Part shown: positions 8,818 to 17,668 of the stretch, in pieces
Layout of the letters: every line of letters starts with the position of its first letter
Numbering within the stretch: the stretch's first letter is position 1
From: Ferruginibacter sp.
Lineage (GTDB): Bacteria; Bacteroidota; Bacteroidia; Chitinophagales; Chitinophagaceae
Direction: 5' to 3'
Assembly (NCBI GenBank): GCA_025357775.1
Contig: JANXOQ010000283.1
Coordinates: 1 to 18,410 of the forward strand
Length of the DNA stretch: 18,410 bases
Notes under the pieces: generated by a model
Told to the model about the DNA's origin: nothing
What the model saw: only the letters and a program-made list of their open reading frames with translations
Database searches by the model: none
Made by a program: the position numbers and the translations under genes

Positions 8818-8916
8818 TCCACCATATTTTATGAAAAAGAATATGATAAAACTTGGCGTACAGTTCGTGGTACAGTTACCAAAGTTTAGGGAAAATCTTA
8901 TGCTGTAAAATTTTAA
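8818..8916 (+). pseudogene. Decayed C-terminal coding fragment
   Basis: In one frame the bases read STIFYEKEYDKTWRTVRG, then TVTKV, an in-frame TAG (8887-8889), then GKSYAVKF and TAA. The composition (Trp, Lys, Thr, alternating polar and hydrophobic residues) is more protein-like than the surrounding AT-rich DNA, and a TAG also stands just before it. It looks like the tail of a lost gene, facing the convergent sprA end. The family is not recognised. Confidence 0.3.
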
Positions 8917-8950
8917 AAAATATTATCTAAAAACTGTCAAAAATATCTTC

Positions 8951-11900
8951 TTACGGTGCCAGCGAAATCCTTATTTGTACACCTGCTCTCGTATTGGTAG
9001 TAGGTGCGCTAGATGATATGTATGGAATTACTTTTCTTCTATCGTAATAAAATTTTAAATTAATTCTATTGTTCAATACATAATCTATTGTTGGGTTTAT
9101 ATGTATTTCTTTACTGCCACCAGTAGCAAGGTTAAGTTCTTGGTCTAGTCTGCTATTAGCGGTTACATTATCCCTTACACCAAATATTAGGTTAAAAGCC
9201 ATTTCAGTTGCTTGTTCTTTTCCACCGCCTAAAAATTTAGGTAATCTTATACCAAAAGGTAAAACACCAGGTTTTTTACTACGATAACGATATCCCATAC
9301 CCACATTAAACTCTGTACTACGTTGTTCACTAAGCTGATAGTCGTATAAGCTTAGGCTCAACGTACGAGATTTTGAGTAATCAAACTTTGCTTGTAATTG
9401 GTTGGTAAATTGCATATCAAAACCAATAAGTGGAGAAAATGATTCCTGTATTGTAACATTGGGTACTAAAAAATATGGTATAAAGGATTTTGATTCATTG
9501 TCAAAAAAAGATGGGTACCCATACCTTGATAAATCTTGATAAAGTAAGGCAGAAGTAAATCCATTCATGCTTAAACTACCATTGTAACCATGGCTTACAT
9601 TAAAGCTATTAAATATCTTATCAAGCCCTTTTACTCTTGGCAATCCGTTATAGTTTAGCGTCCAATTTGGTTTTGGTAAAATGCTACTAAATGGGTTTGA
9701 TCTTGTGCGTCCATCACTTTGCTTTATCAGCGAAACTTTTTCTGGGTTTTCTCCAGTATAAGCAGCTACAAATGCTGGTATCAATACATCTACAGAATAT
9801 TTGCCATAGCCATAGTAATACCCATCTGCTTGTAAGCCACCATTTACTTGGCTGTAGGGGTTTTGCTCTCCTAGCCTTTTAGATAAAATAGCTCTATTAC
9901 TTTGAAAAGTTTTAAAAGTTTCTGAAACTACATTGGGGTCAAATGTACCAAACAATGTATTGAAGGCAATATAACTTACATCAAACCCGCCAGTAGAATA
10001 TGGTGTAAGGTGGGTAAAGGTTTTATTGCTACCGCCAGATGTATCTATGTATCTAAATGTTTCTGTATAATTTTTACTAAATGTTTTTTTTAAATTTACT
10101 GAAATAGTAAAATCTCTTATTGGCTCTATTGTGATTTTGCCTTGTAAGTTTTGGTCAAAATTTTGTTGAAATAAATAGTTAAAATTTTCATCTTTTGTTA
10201 TCAAACCAGCAGCTGCTTTTCTATTAAGCCAATTACTATCAACTTGTTTCCCCATTACAAAATCAAAGCCTGGTGCCATGCTATTAAAGTTTTGCCCAAG
10301 TGCTTGTGTGCTATCTGTATAGCCCGGTAGCCTCGTATTACCGGTTTCAGATATAGAAAAACTTGCTTGCTTTACACTCGTTAATAATTTACCCAAAAAT
10401 TTTACTGGCATACTTACATAAGGTAATGCAGATTTATCTAAAATTTTTCTTATACGTAATACTCGTTTGCCTTGTTTATTGGTTACACTGTCTTTAATTT
10501 TTGTCCAACGATTTTTCCATTTTTCTTTATCTGCTTTGTTTGATGGGGCATCTAGCTGGCGCAAAAATTTAGATTTTGAGTACAGTTTTGTAAAATCCAT
10601 TTCTAATGTACCTTCACTCTGTTGGTTATTTTCTAATAAATTACCAAGGTTTGCAGCTATTCTACTTGCACCCGTCCAATGATACCCAGCTTGGTATTTT
10701 ACATTGGCACTCACAAAATCTAACAGCGGTATTTTATTTATAGGCAAAGTATAAGAGAAAGTAGCCATTTGGTTAAACAGCGTATTTCTTCCACCAGCAA
10801 ATAAATTTCTTAACAATGAATCTCGTTTTTCTTTGGTATCAATTCTTCCAGCAGGCTCATCTACTCGGGAGTTATTAGTAGCTGTATAATTAAATTTAAG
10901 CGCTCTTGTAAAATTCCAATCTAAAATATAATCTCTTTGAAACACCATGTATTTATCATACGTTTCTGGGGTTTGATATTTATCTCCACCAAGGCTACGT
11001 GGTTTTATTACACCAAACTGCCTTGTTATATCTGCTCTAAAAGTAAGCTGTGATGGTATTACATTTATGTTAAAATCTTTGACAATATCAAACCATTTCG
11101 TTTTGCTTTTTTTAAATAAGTTTTTAAATGGAGAAAAGTATTTTGGCTGAGGTGTAAAATTGTAACCTATAGCTGCTCTATGTTTAGTTACATCATTATA
11201 TTCTATCAAGGGGCTATACTTACTTATTTTTAAGTAAGAGTAGCTAAAGTCAAGGTTAGAAATATCATATATTTTTGCTTTTTTTGTACTGGTTCTATTT
11301 TTTCTAATATTGGTAAAATTAATGTTGGTGGTAGAGGCAAATTCTACCGCAGTTTTACGGATGGAATCTACTTGGTTAGATGGGACAGCATTAAGTTTAT
11401 CTTTTAATTTAATATCCTTATCGTAAGGGTCGTACTTTGGCGAACTTACTTGCTGAGAATAACTAGCGTCTACAGGTATTTGTATACCAACTTTTTTTGG
11501 AAGCAACTTGCCTAAGTCCAATCTTGCAGCTATGTCAAATTGATAAGCATCGTCTAAGGCACGCTCTGCCACTCTTTGCTCTAGCGTACCAAAACCTTGA
11601 GTATGCATATTGCCAGATAATGATAATGTTCCTAAATCTGCTAGCGTAAAATCTACTCTTCCTAGTGCAGCAAAACCGCCTTTTTCATCTATAGAAGAAA
11701 GCCTCAATTCATTTACCCACATTTCTCCACATGCGGGTGATGTTGAATTTGTGTTTTCCACACTTATAAGCATTCCCTTTATTTCACCAAGGTTAGGGTT
11801 ACCCATAACAGAATAAATTTGCCCTGATGCTTGTAATTCTCTAAATATTTGATTTGCGGGAGTGCTAGATAAATTTCTAGATTGTTTTATTCTTGTTAAA

Positions 11901-14900
11901 TCTCCAAGGTCTAAGTCAAGTGCATTTTTAGGTTTCCATAATGCTGTATCATACACTTCGGCATTGCCTAGTAAATTACTTGCACTTTGCAATGTGTTAT
12001 ACAATGGTATTCTTATTTCATAATAATTATTTACAAAATCCGTACCTAGTCTAATTATTGCTGTAAGATCTTTATTTTTTAGATTAGTTGTTTTTTTTAT
12101 TTCCTCCGAGTGTAAATACATTGCCAACTTTTTGTATTGTCTCAAATCCTTATTGGAAAATGTTTGAAAAACACCTTTAGCATCATTTTTTGCAAGGTTA
12201 CAAAACTGCAGTGTCATTGATTGCTCATTTTGTAATAAGGTAACTCCATTATTGCTCTGTGTTTGCTGACGTTGTACCGCAAGTGGTGTGCGGTATGGTA
12301 AAGGGCTTTTGGTATCATTTTCTTCTATATTTACTGCACCTATATTAAATTCAGTACTTGTTCCTAATACCGAGTTGCCTGAGCTATCTATTTTATATTT
12401 AAATTTTCTCCAAATGTTTCTTGCAAGCTGCAATGCGCCAAATCTTACTACAGCGGTATCATTAAAACCAGTCATATACATTCTCATAAATCGTATAGAT
12501 TTAAAATCAGGTATTTGACCAACTTTGCTTGCAAAACTATTAATAGGGATTCTAAACTGATACCAAATTTCACTTCTTGTAGTACCGTTTGGTAATACAA
12601 CAGATATTGCTTTTTTATCAATAATATAATTTGTACCTGGTTGCATTTCTATAGAGTTCGGTTTCTCTAATTTTAATACATATTGAAAGTACTCTTCCGT
12701 TTGGTTTAATGTATTGTCTCTATTATTATCTTCAGCATCTGGGTACAAGGTAGCAGCAGATGTAAACTGACCACCATTATCTATTGGTGAGTTGCCTTCA
12801 GGATTATTAAAGTTTTTATAACGGGTTAGTATACCATCTGTAGGTACAAAACTATTGTTTCTAAAGTTCTTGTAATCGTCACTAGCAGGATCTTGCAGGG
12901 CTTTTGTGTAAGCTTGGGAGCTAGCACCATACAAGTTTTTAATATTATTTAAGTATGCTACATCTAGTCTTTGTTCAGCAGTATCACTTAAACCATCAAA
13001 ACCTACATCTTGATATTTTCTATCATCTGCATTATTGGTAAATGCATTTGTTATTTGATTAGGATTACTAGGCACTTTACCCCATATTGAATTTATGGTA
13101 GGCGCAGGTGCAGTAGGGGTAGGCAATCCATTTTCATAAAAACGATTGCCATCTTTAAGCACGTCTTCAGATATGCTACCAAGGTTTATAATTAGTCTTC
13201 CTGTATCTGTAGAATTAGGGTTTAGTACATATGGGTCTTGCACCCAACCCTCTATAAATTCAATATTAGCAGTTTCAAAATCTGTTTGGTCTAAGCCTCT
13301 TTGCAAGCCACCCCATCTTTTACTTGGTTGTTTTAAGTTGCCATTTTGCTCAATATTTACATCATCAAAATTATAAGGCCCTTTTTCTTTAGGGTAAAAA
13401 GCAAGGTCAAAAGTTTGCAATAAACTTTCGCCAAAACCAGTTGTACGTTGTGGAAAAATTTCTTTTTGATATACAGGTCTTACCCGAGGGTCGCTAAGTA
13501 AGTTGGCATCGGTAATAGGGTTGGTATTGGCTTTATACTGCTGTAGTACTTGCTCTATTTGATACCATGCTATTTTTGCACGGTTTTTACCATACTCTAA
13601 AGTGCTCACATTAGCACTAGGAAACTCCTGCGGAGTTGAAGATAGACCCCAAGCGGTTGAAGGAAAACGTAAATCAATGTTAGATTTACTGCCTTCAAAA
13701 TCATCTATAAAAACAGCACCACTAGCACCAGCACCAATTTGGCTTGCATGCCCAGGGTCTAAAAATGCTCCTTCAAAATATGCGTTTACGCTTGATGGGG
13801 CTTTAGTACTGTAAAACGGTAATTTATCAAGCAATTTTGATAGCCTTGGTAAATCTTTTCTGTAATTTAAATCCAAACCATACATCGTATTTTTTATTGG
13901 ATCTTCCCCAATACCTACTTTTGTAAAAAAAGGACGCTCACTTAACCTTACAAACGTAGCTCCTAAAGAAAGTTGTTCTTTAGCAGTATTTTTTGCCATA
14001 TAATCTAACCTAATTGCTTTAAATGCTCTTTGTTGTAATGCAAAGCCAGCATTACTCTCAGAGTTTACTTGTATAGGTAAGCCAGCATTTGTAATGGACG
14101 GATTTATTATTTTTATAGTGCCAAGGTCATAGTTAATGTCATAATCCAACCCTTCTTGTAGCAGGCGCCCACCAGCAGTTACTTGCACAGAACCCCTTGG
14201 TACATTAAACCCAATGCTTATATCTCCACCACCCGTTGTTTTTGCCGAGCCCCTTAATATAAATCTGTTTAAATTGGGGAACTGCTGTGCCACAGCTTTT
14301 ATAGAATCGTACAATGGATAAAATAAACTATCCTTTGAATTGCTAGCAATAGGATTTATAAAAACTTGCCCTGCTATATCTATCCCAAATGGGTACAATA
14401 CTGGAAACATAACCCTGCTATATTGTGAGTTTACAGTAAAACTATCTATGTAATCAAAAACACCATCAGGCTGTGGGTCTCCTTGGTTATTTAATCTATC
14501 AAGGTTTATAAGTGAAAGTATTGGTGTCCCTTGATTTTTATCTCCAAAAGGCATATATCTTTTTGCCCCTAAGCCTGGCTGCTCATACAACACATCTAGT
14601 TTAAAATCTTCTTTAGATAATGAGCCATTACCCACTGAGTAAATATTTTTCATCATCAATTTCCAAATAGGAAGATTTACCCTTTGTGAGGTAGCTTTTA
14701 ATAATTTCAAAAACAATACTTTTTGAGAAGCTGTGGTTGTTTCTGGTGATACATCTTCAGAAAATTCTCCTACTTGGTATATTTTACCTCTATAAGAATA
14801 TTGGTATGCTACACCTAATACCTCATCTGTTTGCAATGGCGAACTAAGCGATAATGTACCTAATTGTCTGTTAAAAACATATGAACTAGGATCAAGCTTT

Positions 14901-16207
14901 CTTGCAGATATTTTTTCAAAATCTTGTACTGGTTTTAGCCCTAAAACCTGAGAAAGTTTATCATAAATACTAGCTGGATTTCTAAAATCAGAAATCACCT
15001 TTATTTTGTTTAATAAATCGTTGGTATTGTTACTTGGTATTGCCAATGGTGATAATACATTTATTGAAGACAAAAATGGATTGCGTTCTCCTAAATCCAT
15101 TAACCCAACTACGTCTCTAACTTCTAGGTTTACACCATTTCTATTAGTAACCCATACCTGTAGCTTTAAAATTTGCACTGGCGTATTAATAGCTGGTGCA
15201 GTTTTCATTGTAGCGTTATATGTATTTTCAAAATATTGGCCTAGCAAAAAGTGCCTATTTTCCTCGTACTCATCTCCTTTTATTTCAAAAACCTGTGCGG
15301 ATGAATTTCCTTGAAGCGCTACACTTTGCCTTTGCGACCTATTATTTGCTAAAATAGCTGTTACAAATAATTTGCCAAATTGCAACTGTGTTTTTAAACC
15401 AAATAATTGTTGTGCGCCAGGTATTAAAGTGCCTTTGGAAGCAAAATTTACTGTACCAGCTTCAAATCTTTTTACGATATCATCATCCTTGCCTGCGTAA
15501 TCAAGTTTTAATTGATTGTCTAAATTAAAATTGGCAAGCGTATTATAATTAATAGGAAATTTTAGTTTATCACCAATGCTGGCATTTACATTTAGTTGTG
15601 CATTAATATTAAAATCTAGCCCTCCATTATTTCTTGCACGTTCTGGCAAAGTAGGATTATCTATTTTTTGCCCTTGGTAGCCAGCTGTAATATCTACACT
15701 TCCTTGAGGTGTAATACTTACTGCCCCAGTGCCAAAAAGTCTGTTAAATAAATTATCAGTAAGTTTTAGGTTAGGTTTAATTAGTTTGCCTCTATTAAGC
15801 AAGCTTGTTGTATTAGCTCTCTTTTTAAAATATGCTAATTCTGCTTGTTTGTTGCGCAAAGCCCAAAATTCATTAAAGTTATATGTAGTAGGTGTTTTAT
15901 AATATTTATTTCCAATTTTTTCATAAATAGTATACGTTTTTGTAACAGCGTTATACACTACAGAATCTTTAATATTTACAGGGTTTTTTAAATAAAATGT
16001 ACCCTTATTTGTGGAAGAAACTGCATCGCCACGTGTATCATTTATTGGGTATTTTATGGCAGGTGGTGGGGTATCTACCACACTTATTTTATTGTAGTTT
16101 GTAGTTGCTTGCATACCTATGTTGCCATAACTTATTGTCATAGACAACAATATTGGCGCACAAAAGCACACAAATATTATAGGAATTATTTTTCTAATAA
16201 GCAGCAT
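8951..16207 (-). CDS. sprA: SprA (Sov), outer-membrane translocon of the type IX secretion system
   Basis: 2418 residues, the size expected for SprA, the giant beta-barrel that exports type IX secretion substrates, gliding adhesins and surface enzymes across the outer membrane in Bacteroidota. The N-terminus (MLLIRKIIPIIFVCFCAPIL) is a signal peptide. SprA-typical text follows: LFGTGAVSITPQGSVDITAG near residues 160-180, long runs of alternating beta-strands, the strongly conserved FIDDFEGS at residues 833-840, and a C-terminal series of strands ending TRAGVQIRISLAP, where outer-membrane barrels usually end in strands. No frameshift or internal stop interrupts the 7.3-kb frame. It starts 30 bp after ruvA ends, an order common in the phylum, so the two genes are probably co-transcribed. 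In many relatives gcvH follows; here the downstream space holds decayed sequence instead. Confidence 0.95.
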   Translation of the reverse strand: MLLIRKIIPIIFVCFCAPILLSMTISYGNIGMQATTNYNKISVVDTPPPAIKYPINDTRGDAVSSTNKGTFYLKNPVNIKDSVVYNAVTKTYTIYEKIGNKYYKTPTTYNFNEFWALRNKQAELAYFKKRANTTSLLNRGKLIKPNLKLTDNLFNRLFGTGAVSITPQGSVDITAGYQGQKIDNPTLPERARNNGGLDFNINAQLNVNASIGDKLKFPINYNTLANFNLDNQLKLDYAGKDDDIVKRFEAGTVNFASKGTLIPGAQQLFGLKTQLQFGKLFVTAILANNRSQRQSVALQGNSSAQVFEIKGDEYEENRHFLLGQYFENTYNATMKTAPAINTPVQILKLQVWVTNRNGVNLEVRDVVGLMDLGERNPFLSSINVLSPLAIPSNNTNDLLNKIKVISDFRNPASIYDKLSQVLGLKPVQDFEKISARKLDPSSYVFNRQLGTLSLSSPLQTDEVLGVAYQYSYRGKIYQVGEFSEDVSPETTTASQKVLFLKLLKATSQRVNLPIWKLMMKNIYSVGNGSLSKEDFKLDVLYEQPGLGAKRYMPFGDKNQGTPILSLINLDRLNNQGDPQPDGVFDYIDSFTVNSQYSRVMFPVLYPFGIDIAGQVFINPIASNSKDSLFYPLYDSIKAVAQQFPNLNRFILRGSAKTTGGGDISIGFNVPRGSVQVTAGGRLLQEGLDYDINYDLGTIKIINPSITNAGLPIQVNSESNAGFALQQRAFKAIRLDYMAKNTAKEQLSLGATFVRLSERPFFTKVGIGEDPIKNTMYGLDLNYRKDLPRLSKLLDKLPFYSTKAPSSVNAYFEGAFLDPGHASQIGAGASGAVFIDDFEGSKSNIDLRFPSTAWGLSSTPQEFPSANVSTLEYGKNRAKIAWYQIEQVLQQYKANTNPITDANLLSDPRVRPVYQKEIFPQRTTGFGESLLQTFDLAFYPKEKGPYNFDDVNIEQNGNLKQPSKRWGGLQRGLDQTDFETANIEFIEGWVQDPYVLNPNSTDTGRLIINLGSISEDVLKDGNRFYENGLPTPTAPAPTINSIWGKVPSNPNQITNAFTNNADDRKYQDVGFDGLSDTAEQRLDVAYLNNIKNLYGASSQAYTKALQDPASDDYKNFRNNSFVPTDGILTRYKNFNNPEGNSPIDNGGQFTSAATLYPDAEDNNRDNTLNQTEEYFQYVLKLEKPNSIEMQPGTNYIIDKKAISVVLPNGTTRSEIWYQFRIPINSFASKVGQIPDFKSIRFMRMYMTGFNDTAVVRFGALQLARNIWRKFKYKIDSSGNSVLGTSTEFNIGAVNIEENDTKSPLPYRTPLAVQRQQTQSNNGVTLLQNEQSMTLQFCNLAKNDAKGVFQTFSNKDLRQYKKLAMYLHSEEIKKTTNLKNKDLTAIIRLGTDFVNNYYEIRIPLYNTLQSASNLLGNAEVYDTALWKPKNALDLDLGDLTRIKQSRNLSSTPANQIFRELQASGQIYSVMGNPNLGEIKGMLISVENTNSTSPACGEMWVNELRLSSIDEKGGFAALGRVDFTLADLGTLSLSGNMHTQGFGTLEQRVAERALDDAYQFDIAARLDLGKLLPKKVGIQIPVDASYSQQVSSPKYDPYDKDIKLKDKLNAVPSNQVDSIRKTAVEFASTTNINFTNIRKNRTSTKKAKIYDISNLDFSYSYLKISKYSPLIEYNDVTKHRAAIGYNFTPQPKYFSPFKNLFKKSKTKWFDIVKDFNINVIPSQLTFRADITRQFGVIKPRSLGGDKYQTPETYDKYMVFQRDYILDWNFTRALKFNYTATNNSRVDEPAGRIDTKEKRDSLLRNLFAGGRNTLFNQMATFSYTLPINKIPLLDFVSANVKYQAGYHWTGASRIAANLGNLLENNQQSEGTLEMDFTKLYSKSKFLRQLDAPSNKADKEKWKNRWTKIKDSVTNKQGKRVLRIRKILDKSALPYVSMPVKFLGKLLTSVKQASFSISETGNTRLPGYTDSTQALGQNFNSMAPGFDFVMGKQVDSNWLNRKAAAGLITKDENFNYLFQQNFDQNLQGKITIEPIRDFTISVNLKKTFSKNYTETFRYIDTSGGSNKTFTHLTPYSTGGFDVSYIAFNTLFGTFDPNVVSETFKTFQSNRAILSKRLGEQNPYSQVNGGLQADGYYYGYGKYSVDVLIPAFVAAYTGENPEKVSLIKQSDGRTRSNPFSSILPKPNWTLNYNGLPRVKGLDKIFNSFNVSHGYNGSLSMNGFTSALLYQDLSRYGYPSFFDNESKSFIPYFLVPNVTIQESFSPLIGFDMQFTNQLQAKFDYSKSRTLSLSLYDYQLSEQRSTEFNVGMGYRYRSKKPGVLPFGIRLPKFLGGGKEQATEMAFNLIFGVRDNVTANSRLDQELNLATGGSKEIHINPTIDYVLNNRINLKFYYDRRKVIPYISSSAPTTNTRAGVQIRISLAP

Positions 16208-16237
16208 TAAGATAATTAAGTTAACGTAAATCTAGTC

Positions 16238-16825
16238 TCAAATTGCTTTAAGGGCTTTTTTTATCAGTTCTTCAAGTTTAGTTATGTTAGGCTCGGAAGT
16301 AATTATTTTTTTTACAGAAAGCTCTGCTTGTTTTTGAGCTATACCCAAAGCAAACAATGCATTTACTGCATCTCTTTCTATGCTTATGACACCCTTATCC
16401 CATGATTGGCTGCCTGCTTCCGTTTTATTTCCTACCTTATCTTTTAACTCAAGCACCAAGCGTTCCGCCGTTTTTTTTCCAATTCCCTTCACACTTTCTA
16501 TAAGCCTCACATTGTTTGTAGCTACCGCCATAGATACTTCATCAGGCTTTAAACTACTTAGCATCATACGTGCTGTAGAAGCTCCCACACCAGATACACT
16601 TATAAGCAACACAAACATTTCTTTCTCTTCTTTTTCAAAAAAACCATATAAAGTATGTGCATCTTCTTTTACTTGATGATAAGTAAATAACTTTCCCTCA
16701 TCCAACGATTGTATAGCAGTAAAAGTGTTTAAAGATATGTTAACTTCAAACCCAATACCATTTATATCTACATAAACCTGAGCAGGGCTTTTATAAGTAA
16801 ATTTTCCTCTTAGGTAAGCATACAT
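16238..16825 (-). CDS. ruvA: Holliday junction branch migration protein RuvA
   Basis: 195 residues, the normal length. Domain I (1-62) is the OB-fold with MYAYLRGKF, VYVDINGIGFEVNIS and the acidic pin Glu54-Asp55 within HQVKEDAHTLYGFF. Domain II has two helix-hairpin-helix motifs, LISVSGVGASTARMM (about 74-88) and IESVKGIGKKTAERLVLELK (about 109-128). Domain III (about 148-195), SIERDAVNALFALGIAQKQA onward, is the RuvB-contacting helical bundle. RuvA tetramers clamp four-way DNA junctions and load the RuvB motor during recombination repair. It is followed by sprA after 30 bp. The opening ATG at 16825 begins the conserved MYAYLRG, so the start is secure. Confidence 0.96.
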   Translation of the reverse strand: MYAYLRGKFTYKSPAQVYVDINGIGFEVNISLNTFTAIQSLDEGKLFTYHQVKEDAHTLYGFFEKEEKEMFVLLISVSGVGASTARMMLSSLKPDEVSMAVATNNVRLIESVKGIGKKTAERLVLELKDKVGNKTEAGSQSWDKGVISIERDAVNALFALGIAQKQAELSVKKIITSEPNITKLEELIKKALKAI

Positions 16826-16849
16826 AACTGCAGTATCAATTTAATATAG

Positions 16850-16857
16850 CGAAAATA
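16850..16857 (-). promoter_or_regulatory. Possible -7 box for the ruvA-sprA transcript
   Basis: On the minus strand the bases read TATTTTCG, one mismatch from TAnnTTTG, 24 bp before the ruvA start codon. An AT-rich TTTT stretch lies about 22 bp further upstream where a -33 element would be, but it is weak. Confidence 0.3.
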
Positions 16858-16965
16858 CGGCATTTCTTTTATATGGCTTAAAATTGTACGTATAAAAGTA
16901 GTGAACCTTTTGCTAGATATACAAGGTAGAAATCGTAAAGAAAATGTTAAAAATTGTAAAACTGA

Positions 16966-16992
16966 AAAACTGATGATTTTGACATCAGTTTT
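16966..16992. terminator. Symmetric hairpin, possible bidirectional terminator
   Basis: AAAACTGATG (16966-16975), a 7-base loop and CATCAGTTTT (16983-16992) are perfect inverted copies of 10 bp. The stem ends in T-runs on both strands, so it could stop transcription in either direction. It lies between ruvA and the decayed region behind the EI24-family gene. The T-runs are short (four), so efficiency is uncertain. Confidence 0.5.
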
Positions 16993-17015
16993 AAGAAATT
17001 ATTATTAAAAAGTAA

Positions 17016-17566
17016 ATATTATGTTGTTTTGCAGCGGTCTTTTTATGGTTTAGGGGAGGAATAGTAAGATATTTTGGGCTAGCAAAAATCGATTCGCTAA
17101 ATATAACAAACGCTAAAGCTCACAATTTATACACAGCTCTTTGTACATCTCTGCAAAAAATCTTTAAAACCAATAAAACAGGCAGTATAAAACTGGAAAA
17201 TGAGCATTTAAACTATAAGATTTTTATTAAAATTAGTAGGTCTGTTAGTACAAATACAATTATTAATTACAATACACAGGGTGGTTAATGTTTATTAAAC
17301 AACGGCAATTGTAGAAAATATAGATATATAAAAAGCTAAAAAAGTGTTTATTGACGCTATATTGAATTACCCTAATGTATTACCTCCAAACGACTAAAGT
17401 GAGTGTTTTAAAAATTGGTGTTGGCATAACGACACTTGCAATTCGTACTTATACTTTACGAAATTATTAGTATATATATTTTGGAACACAAGTAGCATTA
17501 AAAAATGCTTTTGATTATAATGGCATTAATGCATCGGTACAATATCAGGTTAAAATTAATAAATAA
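17016..17566 (+). pseudogene. Decayed plus-strand gene with shifted frames and internal stops
   Basis: Three consecutive protein-like pieces lie in three different frames. Piece one (17016-17288) is open for 90 codons with no start codon and includes NAKAHNLYTALCTSLQKIFK and KLENEHLNYKIFIKISR. Piece two (17299-17397) reads TTAIVENIDI, a TAA, then KAKKVFIDAILNYPNVLPPN and a stop. Piece three (17375-17566) reads from an ATG through KIGVGITTLAIRTYTLRNY, a TAG, then YIYFGTQVALKNAFDYNGIN and ASVQYQVKINK with a stop. An out-of-frame ATG at 17021 gives a signal-peptide-like MLFCSGLFMV. Together they fit one secreted protein of roughly 180-190 residues broken by at least two frameshifts. The family is not certain; the ending is reminiscent of SIMPL-type domains, but this is weak. 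Confidence 0.42.
17423..17443 (+). repeat. Second copy of the GGCATAACG...TGCAATT motif
   Basis: GGCATAACG (17423-17431) followed after 5 bases by TGCAATT (17437-17443) repeats the pair found at 8540-8559, where the gap is 4 bases. It falls inside the decayed coding region. Confidence 0.3.
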
Positions 17567-17668
17567 AACTTTAAAATTTATAGGAAAAAACATTACCATG
17601 TTTCATAAGATTTACTGCTATATGAATAGGTTTTTATGAAAAACAATTTAAATTTCTTTTATATTTTT

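Noticed and set aside
15006..15314. 102-codon plus-strand open frame inside sprA
   Set aside because: It lies wholly antisense to the continuous, clearly real sprA frame, as do the other plus-strand frames in that gene.
17375..17470. 31-codon open frame starting at ATG 17375 as a small gene of its own
   Set aside because: The same frame continues beyond its TAG into another protein-like stretch to 17566, so it is better explained as part of a decayed larger gene.
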